A stretch of DNA of 57,060 nt from the IMG/VR virus record IMGVR_UViG_3300047359_000437, positions 1 through 57,060 of that record, one strand, 5' to 3'. The position numbers were made by a program, and so were the translations under genes. The notes below the pieces were generated by a model. The model did no database searches. It saw nothing but the letters and a program-made list of their open reading frames with translations, and was not told the DNA's origin. Positions 40,143-48,958 of this stretch are shown here, piece by piece; position 1 is the stretch's first letter, and each line of letters starts with the position of its first letter. Source of the DNA: a virus.

Positions 40143-40882
40143 AAAACTTTTTAAAGACATTTGTAATCACACTCAAGAACAATATACGTTCTATCGAATC
40201 TTCTAATAGAACTATATACAGTGCATTGAAACATGGAATGGTAGATGTACAAAAGTTTACTGCAACGGAACCATCCGATTGGAAAATAGTATTGAGTAAT
40301 GGAAACAATAACACATTCAATGAGTATCCAAATCCCGATGCTGTTGGTGCTTGTTTTGCATCCCACTATAGATTATGGAAACATTGTGTTTGTCTCAACG
40401 AACCTATTCTTGTTTTAGAACACGATGCTTTATTTGTGGATGCACTTCCTTCATTATCTCAAGAAGAATGGGAGTGTATTACTTTCGGTAGACCATCATA
40501 TATTAAGATGTCAGAAGTCGACCATACTAGTATACCACAGAACGGGCTGAGTGAACTGAAAACTCCACATATGCTCGGACACCATGCATATGCATTAACA
40601 CCCAAGTCTGCTAAAGAATTTATAAGAGATGTAAAGAGTGGGGAGAGACCACTAGAACCAAATGATTTGTGGATGACTAAAGAACACTACCCACACTTAC
40701 TAGAGTATTATCCATTCCCCATCGTAGCAGACACAGAGTTCAGTACAGTACAGGGTGTCCCAATAAATGAAAGATTAATCTCAGAGTATAACAAACAACC
40801 AACCATGGAACAATTTAGATTTATAAAGAAATATTATCCACAGTGTCTTGACCGCCAATCTTTAGAATTTATAAAACCATAA
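40139..40882 (+). CDS. GT25-like glycosyltransferase B (tandem paralogue)
   Basis: A 247-residue protein related to its upstream neighbour: L-V-L-E-H-D-A near residue 98, I-T-F-G-R-P, G-H-H-A-Y-A-L-T-P near 150 and a final D-T-E-F-S-T-V-Q. The two copies share the order of these motifs, which suggests tandem duplication. They may work together on a surface or DNA glycan. Its TAA stop is inside a late box. Confidence 0.75.
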   Translation: MKNFLKTFVITLKNNIRSIESSNRTIYSALKHGMVDVQKFTATEPSDWKIVLSNGNNNTFNEYPNPDAVGACFASHYRLWKHCVCLNEPILVLEHDALFVDALPSLSQEEWECITFGRPSYIKMSEVDHTSIPQNGLSELKTPHMLGHHAYALTPKSAKEFIRDVKSGERPLEPNDLWMTKEHYPHLLEYYPFPIVADTEFSTVQGVPINERLISEYNKQPTMEQFRFIKKYYPQCLDRQSLEFIKP

Positions 40883-40885
40883 ATA
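40880..40885 (+). promoter_or_regulatory. Late box TAAATA fused to a stop codon, before the nuclease
   Basis: TAAATA (40880-40885) includes the TAA stop of the upstream gene. The ATG at 40891 lies 5 nt after it, while an ATG at 40885 overlaps the box. The N5 rule favours 40891 as the nuclease start. Confidence 0.55.
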
Positions 40886-40890
40886 TGAAC

Positions 40891-41304
40891 ATGTATCAAT
40901 ATAATGTAAAAATTTCTAAAGTGGTGGACGGAGATACGGTAGACGTGGACATCGATTTAGGGTTCAGTACGGTTCTCAAAAAACAAAGAGTCCGTATGAT
41001 GGGCATCGACACACCCGAGAGCCGCACAAGAGATTTGGTAGAAAAAAAATTCGGAAAAGCTGCAAAGGCACATCTGAAGAGTATATTAGATGCAAAACAA
41101 ATTACCTTAGTGTCACACGACAAAGGTAAGTTTGGAAGAATCCTTGGGGAATTATTTGTTGATGGCGAAACAGTATCTGTAAATCAAAGAATGATTAACG
41201 ACCACCATGCAGTTCCATATACAGGGGATAATAAAGACCTAATAGAAGAGATGCATCTCAATAATCGAAAGGTTTTATTGGAGAACGGCACTGTTGAATT
41301 ATGA
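40891..41304 (+). CDS. Thermonuclease (staphylococcal nuclease-like)
   Basis: A 137-residue SNase-fold nuclease. The D-G-D-T motif (about residue 14), the catalytic Arg in R-V-R-M-M-G-I-D-T-P-E, the Glu directly after, and the second Arg in K-F-G-R-I-L-G are all present, so the enzyme is likely active and calcium-dependent. No signal peptide. Such proteins may degrade host DNA or act as virion nucleases. Coupled by ATGA to the next gene. Confidence 0.88.
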   Translation: MYQYNVKISKVVDGDTVDVDIDLGFSTVLKKQRVRMMGIDTPESRTRDLVEKKFGKAAKAHLKSILDAKQITLVSHDKGKFGRILGELFVDGETVSVNQRMINDHHAVPYTGDNKDLIEEMHLNNRKVLLENGTVEL

Positions 41305-41492
41305 CAATATCACTTATGGACATAATATACATAGTCGCAATTAGTGGAATAGTCGGCGCTCTGTATATGATTGAGGCACAAATCAAAGCAATCAAAGTCA
41401 TGATGGAAGAACACATCAAGTTCGATGAAAGAAAAGCCATGCAATGCGAACTCGAAAAAAAGAATTCCAAAAACTCAAAAAAAACCACTTGA
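41301..41492 (+). CDS. Small membrane protein of unknown function
   Basis: A 63-residue protein: an N-terminal membrane helix (I-I-Y-I-V-A-I-S-G-I-V-G-A-L-Y) and a charged helical tail ending in lysines. Starts by ATGA overlap. The uvsX promoter overlaps its end. Unknown function. Confidence 0.62.
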   Translation: MTISLMDIIYIVAISGIVGALYMIEAQIKAIKVMMEEHIKFDERKAMQCELEKKNSKNSKKTT

Positions 41493-41517
41493 CCTAAACT
41501 CACTTCCGTTCTATAAT
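41489..41517 (+). promoter_or_regulatory. Sigma70-type promoter of uvsX
   Basis: TTGACC (41489-41494), 17-nt spacer with CTCACTTCCGTT, TATAAT (41512-41517). The spacer resembles the CTCACTT part of the three-copy cassette. Leader of about 25 nt to the ATG at 41547, with GAGAGGTG as the ribosome site. Confidence 0.8.
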
Positions 41518-41546
41518 GGTTATACATTATGAGAGGTGTATAAATT

Positions 41547-42602
41547 ATGAGTTTTTTAAAAGATTTAGTAAAAGCATCGGGTAACGAATATGCAAATATC
41601 GTTGCAGACGGTGTTGCAGCTGGAGATGTAGATTCCTTTGTTGACACAGGGAGTTATATCTTCAATGCACTATTAAGTGGTTCACTATACGGTGGACTTC
41701 CTTCAAACAAGATTACGGCAATCGCTGGTGAATCCGCAACTGGTAAAACATTCTTTGCATTAGGAATGGTCAAACAGTTTTTGGAAGATAACAAAGATGC
41801 CGCTGTAATCTACTTCGAATCTGAATCCGCAATATCAAGAGATATGATTGAGGACAGAGGTATCGACTCTAACAGAGTTGTTATCGTACCTGTTGTCACA
41901 GTGCAAGAATTCAGAAACCAAGCAATCAGTATACTTGATAAGTATGCAGAGACCCCCGCCGACAAACGTCCACCAATGATGTTTTGTTTAGATTCACTTG
42001 GTATGTTATCAACAACCAAAGAAATCGAAGACACTGCAGATGGTAAAGAGACTAAAGACATGACTCGTGCCCAAATTACTAAGGGTGCATTTAGAGTCTT
42101 GACACTTAAACTTGGACGTGTAGGAGTTCCTATGATTGTTACTAATCACACATATGATGTGATTGGTTCTATGTTCCCACAGAAAGAAATGGGTGGTGGT
42201 AGTGGTCTTAAATATGCCGCTTCATCAATCATCTATCTTTCAAAACGTAAAGAAAAAGAAGGTACCGAAATCATTGGTAATATCATTCACTGTAAGAACG
42301 CTAAGTCAAGATTGACTGTAGAAAACAAAGTGGTGGATGTGAGATTATCATATGACAAGGGACTGGACAGGTACTATGGTCTTTTAGACATGGCACTTGC
42401 AAGTGGTGTTTTTGAGAAATCATCTACTAGAGTTAAGTTACCAAATGGTAAGACTGAGTTCGGTAAGACAATAAACAATAACCCCGAAAAATACTTCACA
42501 CCCGATGTGATGGAACGATTAGAACAGGTAGCAAATGGACTCTTTAAATATGGACAAAACGAGATTAGAAACAACGATTCTGAAGAATCTGATACTCAGT
42601 GA
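41547..42602 (+). CDS. uvsX: UvsX recombinase (RecA-like)
   Basis: A 351-residue RecA-family recombinase (T4 UvsX 391). Walker A G-E-S-A-T-G-K-T near residue 61, Walker [10 protein letters not shown] near 145, and the [11 protein letters not shown] motif near 215 typical of UvsX. It carries out strand invasion for recombination-dependent replication, with UvsY as loader. The acidic C-terminus (N-D-S-E-E-S-D) is a usual regulatory tail. It overlaps gp41 by about 53 nt. Confidence 0.96.
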   Translation: MSFLKDLVKASGNEYANIVADGVAAGDVDSFVDTGSYIFNALLSGSLYGGLPSNKITAIAGESATGKTFFALGMVKQFLEDNKDAAVIYFESESAISRDMIEDRGIDSNRVVIVPVVTVQEFRNQAISILDKYAETPADKRPPMMFCLDSLGMLSTTKEIEDTADGKETKDMTRAQITKGAFRVLTLKLGRVGVPMIVTNHTYDVIGSMFPQKEMGGGSGLKYAASSIIYLSKRKEKEGTEIIGNIIHCKNAKSRLTVENKVVDVRLSYDKGLDRYYGLLDMALASGVFEKSSTRVKLPNGKTEFGKTINNNPEKYFTPDVMERLEQVANGLFKYGQNEIRNNDSEESDTQ

Positions 42603-43938
42603 TGAATATTCACGGAAGGTGCTTCCTTTTGTAAAGGACGAGTACTTCTCGGAACCCGATGAACAAGTTGTATATAAAGAAGTAGTTTCCTACTTTGAAA
42701 AATACAACAAATCTCCAACGGTTGAAGCACTTCTCATCAATCTAGACAACAACACATCTCTATCAGATGGTGTGTTGAAACAGTCTAAATCAATCGTAAA
42801 AGATTTTACATCTTCAGACACATCCGCCAGTGAGTGGTTAGTAGATGAAACGGAGAAATGGTGCAAGGATAGAGCAATCTATATTGCAGTCATGAACTCT
42901 ATTGATGTATTGGATGAAAAGAATCAACGGTCACGAGGAGAAATACCCGAGTTACTTAAGGATGCACTTTCCGTGTCTTTTGACACAAATATTGGTCACG
43001 ACCAAATTGAAGATTCAGATGCTCGTTTTGAATTCTACCATACGGAAGAAGAGAAGATTCCGTTCGACTTAGAATACTTCAACAAGATTACCAAAGGTGG
43101 TCTTCCCAACAAGACACTTAACATTTGTCTTGCTGGTACTGGTGTCGGTAAGTCATTGTTCATGTGTCATATGGCCGCTGCTGGTCTTATGATGAACAAG
43201 AATGTATTATACATTACACTTGAGATGTCGGAAGAAAGGATTGCAGAAAGAATCGATGCAAATGTCATGAACATACCCATGAAAGATTTGCCCGATTTAT
43301 CTAAGAAAATGTTTGATAAGAAGGTGGACAAAGTAAGAAGTAAAACTCAAGGGAAATTAATCATCAAAGAATATCCTACTGCATCAGCACACGTAGGACA
43401 CTTCAGACACCTATTACAGGAACTAGAACTGAAGAAAGATTTCAAACCCGATATGATTTTTATCGATTACCTTAACATCTGTGCCAGTGCAAGGGTAAAA
43501 CCTGGCGCTGGTGCAAACTCTTATACACTAGTAAAGAGTATTGCAGAAGAACTTAGAGGACTTGCAGTGGAGTTTGATGTGCCGATTATGAGTGCAACCC
43601 AAACAACACGTAGTGGATACGGTAACAGTGACATTGAGTTGACTGATACATCTGAATCCTTTGGTCTTCCTGCTACTGCAGACTTTATGTTTGCATTGAT
43701 TACATCCGATGAACTAGAAGAACTAGACCAGTTGGTTGTAAAACAATTGAAGAATAGATACAATGACCCAACCGTATTCAAAAGGTTTGTGATTGGTATC
43801 GATAGAAGTCGTATGAAACTCTATGATTGTGAACAAGAAGCACAAGAAGACTTGCACGATGGTACTCAATTAATAGACGATAGTATTCCTGTTGCAGACA
43901 GAGGAAGGAGTGAAAAATTTAACGACTTTAAGTTTTAA
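42550..43938 (+). CDS. 41: Replicative DNA helicase gp41 (DnaB-type)
   Basis: A 462-residue hexameric helicase. Walker A G-T-G-V-G-K-S near residue 197, the L-E-M-S-E-E-R motif near 225, Walker B I-F-I-D-Y-L-N near 305 and the S-A-T-Q-T-T-R-S segment near 351 match the DnaB/gp41 family. T4 gp41 is 475. The ATG at 42550 is the more likely start by comparison with T4, 42535 being the alternative. It needs gp61 primase, which is not in this window. Confidence 0.95.
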   Translation: MDKTRLETTILKNLILSDEYSRKVLPFVKDEYFSEPDEQVVYKEVVSYFEKYNKSPTVEALLINLDNNTSLSDGVLKQSKSIVKDFTSSDTSASEWLVDETEKWCKDRAIYIAVMNSIDVLDEKNQRSRGEIPELLKDALSVSFDTNIGHDQIEDSDARFEFYHTEEEKIPFDLEYFNKITKGGLPNKTLNICLAGTGVGKSLFMCHMAAAGLMMNKNVLYITLEMSEERIAERIDANVMNIPMKDLPDLSKKMFDKKVDKVRSKTQGKLIIKEYPTASAHVGHFRHLLQELELKKDFKPDMIFIDYLNICASARVKPGAGANSYTLVKSIAEELRGLAVEFDVPIMSATQTTRSGYGNSDIELTDTSESFGLPATADFMFALITSDELEELDQLVVKQLKNRYNDPTVFKRFVIGIDRSRMKLYDCEQEAQEDLHDGTQLIDDSIPVADRGRSEKFNDFKF

Positions 43939-43941
43939 ATG

Positions 43942-43949
43942 CATAAATA
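43942..43949 (+). promoter_or_regulatory. Late promoter CATAAATA
   Basis: TAAATA (43944-43949) starts 6 nt after the gp41 stop and ends 10 nt before the ATG at 43960. It opens the long late block to the end of the window. Confidence 0.55.
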
Positions 43950-43959
43950 GATATATATT

Positions 43960-44133
43960 ATGAATAAGTCCTTAGACCCCAATGAAGTAATCACAACGTT
44001 ACAAAAGCGGATTGAGATTAAAAAACAACTCAGAAAATCGGGTGAGTTACCCCCATCTGAGATAAAGAAGTTGACTAAAAAGAAAAATGATTTAGATGAA
44101 AAACTAAAATCAAAACCCCTTGCTAAGATTTAA
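43960..44133 (+). CDS. Small basic coiled-coil protein
   Basis: A 57-residue lysine-rich protein, almost wholly helical: L-Q-K-R-I-E-I-K-K-Q-L-R-K and later K-K-N-D-L-D-E-K-L-K form two helical stretches either side of a proline-rich turn. First gene behind the late box. It might bind DNA or a structural protein. No family recognised. Confidence 0.6.
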   Translation: MNKSLDPNEVITTLQKRIEIKKQLRKSGELPPSEIKKLTKKKNDLDEKLKSKPLAKI

Positions 44134-44138
44134 AATGC

Positions 44139-44146
44139 TATAAATA
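44139..44146 (+). promoter_or_regulatory. Late promoter TATAAATA
   Basis: Exact octamer 22 nt before the ATG at 44169, with AGGAGAAA as ribosome site. A typical T4-style late promoter with a leader. Confidence 0.72.
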
Positions 44147-44168
44147 ACACTATAGTTTAGGAGAAACC

Positions 44169-44594
44169 ATGCCGTATACAACAGAACAAATCGCTACTCA
44201 AGAGAAAGTAGTATTAGATTTAGACGAAAAAATTAAATGGATTAATGACACAAGTCATCATTTTACTGGTGGACGTGTATGTCCAAAGACCGATAGTGCA
44301 ATGACAAGAACCCAATTTTGGGCTGCTTGGAGAACTGCGAATCCAAATGCTGTTACAGCAAATCCAACTTACGGAACTGTGCCTGAAGGTGTGGATGGTG
44401 CAGGGTCATGGACAATCCTAAGTACCGATACCAGTGCCGACAACTCAACACTCATGTGGGATTATTGGCAACATGATATGGTCTATGATATCGGTTACGA
44501 ACAAGCAGATTGGTCATCAACAGTCACAAGTTTACAAAGTGATTTGACTGATGCCAACACTTTGCTAACCACAATGCAAAACGACCCAGCATAA
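44169..44594 (+). CDS. Probable structural protein of unknown function
   Basis: A 141-residue soluble protein. It opens with a helical stretch (Q-E-K-V-V-L-D-L-D-E-K-I), has a Trp-, Thr- and Asn-rich centre (A-A-W-R-T-A-N-P-N-A-V) and a final helix. Composition and a strong late promoter suggest a virion protein. No family recognised. Confidence 0.65.
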   Translation: MPYTTEQIATQEKVVLDLDEKIKWINDTSHHFTGGRVCPKTDSAMTRTQFWAAWRTANPNAVTANPTYGTVPEGVDGAGSWTILSTDTSADNSTLMWDYWQHDMVYDIGYEQADWSSTVTSLQSDLTDANTLLTTMQNDPA

Positions 44595-44602
44595 AAAACA
44601 CC

Positions 44603-44638
44603 TAAATAGTAGACGAACACACATTAAAGGTGTATAAT
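44603..44638 (+). promoter_or_regulatory. Late box CTAAATA and -10 box TATAAT before the ligase-like gene
   Basis: TAAATA at 44603-44608 and TATAAT at 44633-44638. The latter ends 8 nt before the ATG at 44647, so the short leader pattern recurs here. I see no clear -35. The gap holds no ORF. Confidence 0.5.
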
Positions 44639-44646
44639 CTACTATT

Positions 44647-45846
44647 ATGGCAGCGAAAAACTTACATTTAGAACACTTAGAAGACGAAATCATCAATCAA
44701 GGTATTGATGGTGGTCGTGGTGCGATTAATTTTCTTCAAGGTCTTAGAGACATGATGAAAGGTAACCAAAATTCTAGAGTGAACATGACTGTGAAATGGG
44801 ATGGTGCTCCAGCAATCTTTGTTGGGAAACATCCCGAAGACGGCAGATTCTTTGTCGCAAAGAAATCACTATTCAATAAAGAACCTCTCTTTTATACTTC
44901 AGAACAAGAAATTAAAGACGCTAAAGAACTATCTTCTAATCTGAAGGAAAAGTTCTTGACATCATTTCAGTGCTTATCTAAACTATCCTTTACTGATATC
45001 TTACAGGGTGACTTGATGTACACTAACGATAAGAAGATGACAAATATGGATGGTAAAACATTCATCACATTCCAACCAAACACAATCATGTATGCAGTAG
45101 ATGTAGAATCAAAACTTGGTAAAGAGATTGCCAGTTCTAAAATGGGTATAGTGTTTCACACTACTTACACTGGTTCTACAATTGACGGATTATCTGCCTC
45201 CTTTGGTGCAAAACTACCAAGTGGAAGTAGTAGTGATGTGTGGATGGATGATGCAACATATAAGGATGTAAGTGGTAACAGTAGTATGACTGCAAAAGAA
45301 ACACTTGCATTAACTAGGGAGTTGACTGCAGTGGGTAAAGCATTCCACGGTATCACTAGGAAAGATTTGCAGAAGTTTAAACAGATACAAGATACTATTG
45401 CAAAAAAAGGTGTAGGTGCATCATACAAAACATATTGTAACGCACAAATTAGGGCGGGTTCATACAAACCAACATACAACGGATACATGAAACACTTCGA
45501 AAACTACTGGAGAGATATGGTAGTTGGTAAAGTGAAGATGGAAAAGACAAAACAAATCAAACGAGAAATTGGTGAACAACTCTACGCTGAGTTACGGTCA
45601 CTAAATAAATTCATAACAAACTTGACTAAATTCATGGAACACTTGGTCATTGCAAAACAAATCATAATTGTTGCACTAAATAGAGTAAAGAGTATAGGAA
45701 CATTCAAAAGAACCGATAAGGGGTTCGAGGCGGTCAACCCCGAGGGTTATGTTGCAATTGATAGAACTGGAAGTGCAGTAAAACTTGTTGACAGAATGGA
45801 GTTTGCATACAATAACTTCACTGCAATGAAAGCGTGGGACAAGTAA
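44647..45846 (+). CDS. Nucleotidyltransferase of the DNA/RNA ligase-like group (DUF6267-type, tentative)
   Basis: A 399-residue protein. The N-terminal third has K-W-D-G-A-P-A (Lys50), which matches motif I K-x-D-G of covalent nucleotidyltransferases. Further motifs in order are I-L-Q-G-D-L-M-Y near residue 118 (motif III position) and G-I-V-F-H-T-T-Y near 170 (motif IV position). I recall a conserved family in marine T4-like phages (DUF6267) with the same K-W-D-G-A-P, L-Q-G-D-L-M and V-F-H-T-T-Y-T-G order. Whether it seals nicks in DNA or RNA, or no longer acts, is unknown. It lies next to a nucleotidyltransferase-kinase and an HNH-like protein. Confidence 0.68.
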   Translation: MAAKNLHLEHLEDEIINQGIDGGRGAINFLQGLRDMMKGNQNSRVNMTVKWDGAPAIFVGKHPEDGRFFVAKKSLFNKEPLFYTSEQEIKDAKELSSNLKEKFLTSFQCLSKLSFTDILQGDLMYTNDKKMTNMDGKTFITFQPNTIMYAVDVESKLGKEIASSKMGIVFHTTYTGSTIDGLSASFGAKLPSGSSSDVWMDDATYKDVSGNSSMTAKETLALTRELTAVGKAFHGITRKDLQKFKQIQDTIAKKGVGASYKTYCNAQIRAGSYKPTYNGYMKHFENYWRDMVVGKVKMEKTKQIKREIGEQLYAELRSLNKFITNLTKFMEHLVIAKQIIIVALNRVKSIGTFKRTDKGFEAVNPEGYVAIDRTGSAVKLVDRMEFAYNNFTAMKAWDK

Positions 45847-46031
45847 TGAAATCATTCAGAGAGTTTGCATTACCTAAGTATCCAGCTCAAACTGATATAG
45901 AATTCAAAGACGATGATTGGGTTGTAGGTGACCCCGAAAAAGCATATGAGTATGACGGTAGTAAAACTGGTGACCAAAATATGGAAATCATGAATGACTT
46001 AGTAGATAAAGAAAGAGAGAAGATGTCGTGA
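45846..46031 (+). CDS. Small late protein with a capsid-targeting-like N-terminus
   Basis: A 61-residue acidic protein whose start M-K-S-F-R-E-F matches the first seven positions of the T4 internal-protein signal; it lacks the I/L-x-E site at 8-10 (A-L-P). The ATG at 45846 overlaps the ligase-like stop (TAATG). No other feature. The end overlaps the next GTG by 4 nt. Confidence 0.62.
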   Translation: MKSFREFALPKYPAQTDIEFKDDDWVVGDPEKAYEYDGSKTGDQNMEIMNDLVDKEREKMS

Positions 46032-47446
46032 AAAAATTCGGAAAATTTCTAACAGAAGCAAAAGATAAAGGTGCAGTATTCACCTTCGGTAGATTCAATC
46101 CACCAACAACTGGTCACGAGAAACTAGTAAAGAAACTCGCAAGTCAAAAATCATTTGGTGATGTACTTTTATTCTCATCACACTCAAATGACAAAGTAAA
46201 GAATCCGCTGTCACACAAAGATAAAGTTAAGTATCTAAAAGCATTCTTCGGTAAAGACGTGAATGTAATTGACGCTGATGTCAAACAGATTTTCCAAATC
46301 CTAACATACCTATATGATAAGAACTACCGAAAAATTCGGATGATAGTGGGGTCAGATAGAGTTAGAGAGTTTGAGACTATTATCAATAAGTATAATAGTG
46401 TAAAGGGAAGACACGGTTTCTACAAGTTTGATGAAATACAGATTGTATCTGCTGGAGAAAGAGACCCCGATTCAGATGACGTAAGTGGAATGAGTGCAAG
46501 TAAAATGAGAGCATTTGCAGAGAAGGGAGACTTTGAATCATTTAAGGAAGGTGTCCCCACAAAAGGCAAACGACTTGCAGACAAATTGTACAAAGACATT
46601 CGTAAAGGAATGGGTATTGCAGAAGGTACACTACCACACTACATGATGGAAGACTTAATTACAGAGGGTGTATATGACCCAGGCGTATTCAAAGCAGTTT
46701 TCTTTTCAGGTGGGCCAGGCAGTGGTAAGTCAACAGTAGTTGATGCACTTTCATTAAAAGCACTTGGTTTAAAGTTAGTCAACACTGATAAAGCATTTGA
46801 GAATGGATTAAAGAAAGCAGGATTATCTCTAGACCTTAGAGGTGCAGACTTTGATAAAATAGACCCCATTCGTGCAAAGGCGAAAAGGATTACTGGAAGG
46901 AATATGGATGCATATATAGAAGGTAGACTAGGGTTGATATTTGACACTACTAGTGCAAACCTATCCAAGGTTAATTCATACAAGAAGATGTTAGACTCGA
47001 TTGGATATGAATCGAAAATGATATTTGTTAATGCATCATTAGACAATGCTCAAAAACGAAATGATATGAGACCTAGAAAGTTGCCGCAAGAAATTGTAAA
47101 ACAAGACTGGGATAAGGCGCAGAAAAATGCAAGAGACCTTAAAAAGATATTCGGTAGAGACTACGTAGAAATTTCCAACGATGATGATTTAAACGCACTA
47201 CAGAGAAAGTCTAATAGTCTCTTTAGTAAACTAATGAGTTGGACTACTTCATTCCCTAAAAATAAAATTGCACTTAATTGGAAATCTTACGAACTGCTGA
47301 AGAAGGATACTACTGGGTATTCATCTATGAAAAGTAAAGATAGGGTGAAAAAACCACCAACAGATAAATCAAGTCCGTTTGGGTCAAATTTAAAAACATT
47401 CAAAAGTAGAAAGACTGGTAAGAAGACAGTTATTGGAAAGATATAA
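46028..47446 (+). CDS. Nucleotidyltransferase-kinase fusion with a capsid-targeting N-terminus
   Basis: A 472-residue protein in three parts. Residues 1-10, M-K-K-F-G-K-F-L-T-E, closely match the T4 internal-protein targeting peptide (same length; K2, F7, E10; Ala at 11). Residues about 16-170 are a cytidylyltransferase-fold domain with F-G-R-F-N-P-P-T-T-G-H and, at the end, S-G-M-S-A-S-K-M-R. Residues about 225-400 are a P-loop kinase domain (G-G-P-G-S-G-K-S-T) of the AAA_33/polynucleotide-kinase or zeta-toxin type. Between them is I211-T212-E213 followed by Gly, another gp21-type site. GTG start overlapping the previous stop. It may be packaged and injected. Confidence 0.8.
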   Translation: MKKFGKFLTEAKDKGAVFTFGRFNPPTTGHEKLVKKLASQKSFGDVLLFSSHSNDKVKNPLSHKDKVKYLKAFFGKDVNVIDADVKQIFQILTYLYDKNYRKIRMIVGSDRVREFETIINKYNSVKGRHGFYKFDEIQIVSAGERDPDSDDVSGMSASKMRAFAEKGDFESFKEGVPTKGKRLADKLYKDIRKGMGIAEGTLPHYMMEDLITEGVYDPGVFKAVFFSGGPGSGKSTVVDALSLKALGLKLVNTDKAFENGLKKAGLSLDLRGADFDKIDPIRAKAKRITGRNMDAYIEGRLGLIFDTTSANLSKVNSYKKMLDSIGYESKMIFVNASLDNAQKRNDMRPRKLPQEIVKQDWDKAQKNARDLKKIFGRDYVEISNDDDLNALQRKSNSLFSKLMSWTTSFPKNKIALNWKSYELLKKDTTGYSSMKSKDRVKKPPTDKSSPFGSNLKTFKSRKTGKKTVIGKI

Positions 47447-47449
47447 ATA
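47442..47449 (+). promoter_or_regulatory. Late promoter TATAAATA fused to a stop codon
   Basis: TATAAATA overlaps the TAA stop (47444-47446) of the kinase fusion and ends 5 nt before the ATG at 47455. Confidence 0.72.
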
Positions 47450-47454
47450 GTATT

Positions 47455-48576
47455 ATGACTAAAAGATTAGAAACATTACTTCATCAATTTACATCCTTAA
47501 AAGAGGATGCAGTCGCAGCAGCGGAACTAAAAGCAAAACAAGCAGAAGAATTGGAACGTCTTAAAACAAAACACGAGACCGAATTAGAAGCACTTACTGA
47601 TAGACACGAAAGAGAGAGTGAGAGACAGAAAGGTCAAGATGAGAAAGAAGTAAAAGATGACCAAATCAAGGCAAAACGAGACGCTGATAGAAAGGCGAAC
47701 GAAGAGCGGGATTACAAAAAAGAGTATGCAAATTATCACTCAAAACCCGACCAAATTAAAAGACGTGCAAAAAGAAATGAAGCACGAAGAAGTCTAAAGG
47801 ACAGAAAAGATATAAAAGGAAAGGACGTTCACCATAAGGACAATAATCCTATGAACAACGATAAGTCTAATCTTAGTATCGTTTCTCAAAATTATAACAG
47901 AAAAGAACCAAGACTTAGAGAAGAAGACTCTGTAGAAGAAGGTAAATATGTCTCAGATATTGGTGATATTATTAACGTCATCTTCAAAAAACTTAAAGAT
48001 AAACTAGAGACAGAATACAAAAGGAACCCCGAAAAAGGTCTTGGTATGATTAATACCGTAGGGGCATTTGTAAATCATAAAGTGACTGATAAGAAACAAC
48101 AGAAAAATAGATTATTTCTTAAGTTTGGTGATGTACAGGAAGTTAAACAGGACAAAGATATCAAAGACCGTAAAGGTACACAACCATCTAAGTATTATGC
48201 AAAGGATGCTGATGGTGATGAGATGTCCAAATCCACCAAACAAAAACGTGCCGCTCATTTTGCACAGAAGAAAGATGGCCCAGCGCCAGGCGATTCAAGT
48301 GCAGAAACAAAACCATCAAAACACACCAAGAAATTCCAAAAGATGTTTGGTGAAGATGCTGGTAAATCCCTTGCAAAGAAAGCAGACAAGTCAGGAATCG
48401 CTAAGGGTATTCTACAACAAGTTTATAACAGAGGAGTCGCCGCTTGGAAAACTGGTCACAGACCAGGCACAACGCCAGAACAGTGGGGACATGCTCGTGT
48501 TAATTCTTTTATCACAAAAGGTAAAGGAACTTGGGGTGGTGCTGATAAAGACCTTGCTAAGAAAGCAGGTGGTTAA
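47455..48576 (+). CDS. HNH-like protein with N-terminal coiled coil
   Basis: A 373-residue protein. Residues about 20-100 are a very charged coiled coil. Residues about 123-155 read K-D-V-H-H-K-D-N-N-P-M-N-N and S-N-L-S-I-V-S-Q-N-Y-N-R, the HNH nuclease pattern with His126/127 and Asn; the position of the last His in most HNH proteins is Asn here, so activity is uncertain. The C-terminal 100 residues are lysine-rich and include K-Q-K-R-A-A-H-F-A-Q-K-K. The N-terminal F-T-S-L-K-E could be a gp21 site. Late expressed; possibly an internal virion protein. Confidence 0.68.
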   Translation: MTKRLETLLHQFTSLKEDAVAAAELKAKQAEELERLKTKHETELEALTDRHERESERQKGQDEKEVKDDQIKAKRDADRKANEERDYKKEYANYHSKPDQIKRRAKRNEARRSLKDRKDIKGKDVHHKDNNPMNNDKSNLSIVSQNYNRKEPRLREEDSVEEGKYVSDIGDIINVIFKKLKDKLETEYKRNPEKGLGMINTVGAFVNHKVTDKKQQKNRLFLKFGDVQEVKQDKDIKDRKGTQPSKYYAKDADGDEMSKSTKQKRAAHFAQKKDGPAPGDSSAETKPSKHTKKFQKMFGEDAGKSLAKKADKSGIAKGILQQVYNRGVAAWKTGHRPGTTPEQWGHARVNSFITKGKGTWGGADKDLAKKAGG

Positions 48577-48654
48577 GTGACATTTTGGTTTGTAGTATTA
48601 ATAACTATATGTATTTTATACATGGAATTGGAGAGTAGACATGACAGGAAATAA
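48577..48654 (+). CDS. Possible 25-residue membrane micro-protein
   Basis: GTG-started ORF that follows the HNH-like stop without a gap and overlaps the next gene by 14 nt. It encodes one short hydrophobic segment (F-W-F-V-V-L-I-T-I-C-I-L-Y) and a charged end. Included because it fills the 64-nt gap; the evidence is thin. Confidence 0.3.
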   Translation: MTFWFVVLITICILYMELESRHDRK

Positions 48655-48958
48655 ACATGATAATGGTGTTCACGAAATAGGAACAGACGAAATCCGTAAA
48701 GCATACCAAGAAGACACGCCTGGGCAAACTGTAGAAGAATACTTGTCACAGATTGCACTCGTCAATGAAGAACAAACAGAAAAGACAAAGAAACACTTCA
48801 GTCAAGTGTTCCAAAATCCATTAAAGGGATATCCTTATCAGAAGGAAGAGAAACTAGAAGAAGCATGTTGGGATGGTTATGTTCAGAAAGGTTACAAGAT
48901 GAAAAATGGCAAACAAGTACCAAACTGTGTCCCTATAGGTGAAGAAACCGAATCATAA
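48641..48958 (+). CDS. Small late protein with a C-W-x-G-Y...N-C-V-P motif
   Basis: A 105-residue protein with a GGAGAG site. The C-terminus C-W-D-G-Y-V-Q-K-G-Y-K-M-K-N-G and then V-P-N-C-V-P is a motif I have seen repeatedly at the ends of marine T4-like virion proteins; function unknown. The stop overlaps the next ATG. Confidence 0.65.
   Translation: MTGNKHDNGVHEIGTDEIRKAYQEDTPGQTVEEYLSQIALVNEEQTEKTKKHFSQVFQNPLKGYPYQKEEKLEEACWDGYVQKGYKMKNGKQVPNCVPIGEETES

Noticed and set aside
48125-48580. 151-residue + strand ORF in another frame of the HNH-like gene
   Set aside because: A shadow of a lysine-rich frame, with no ribosome site.
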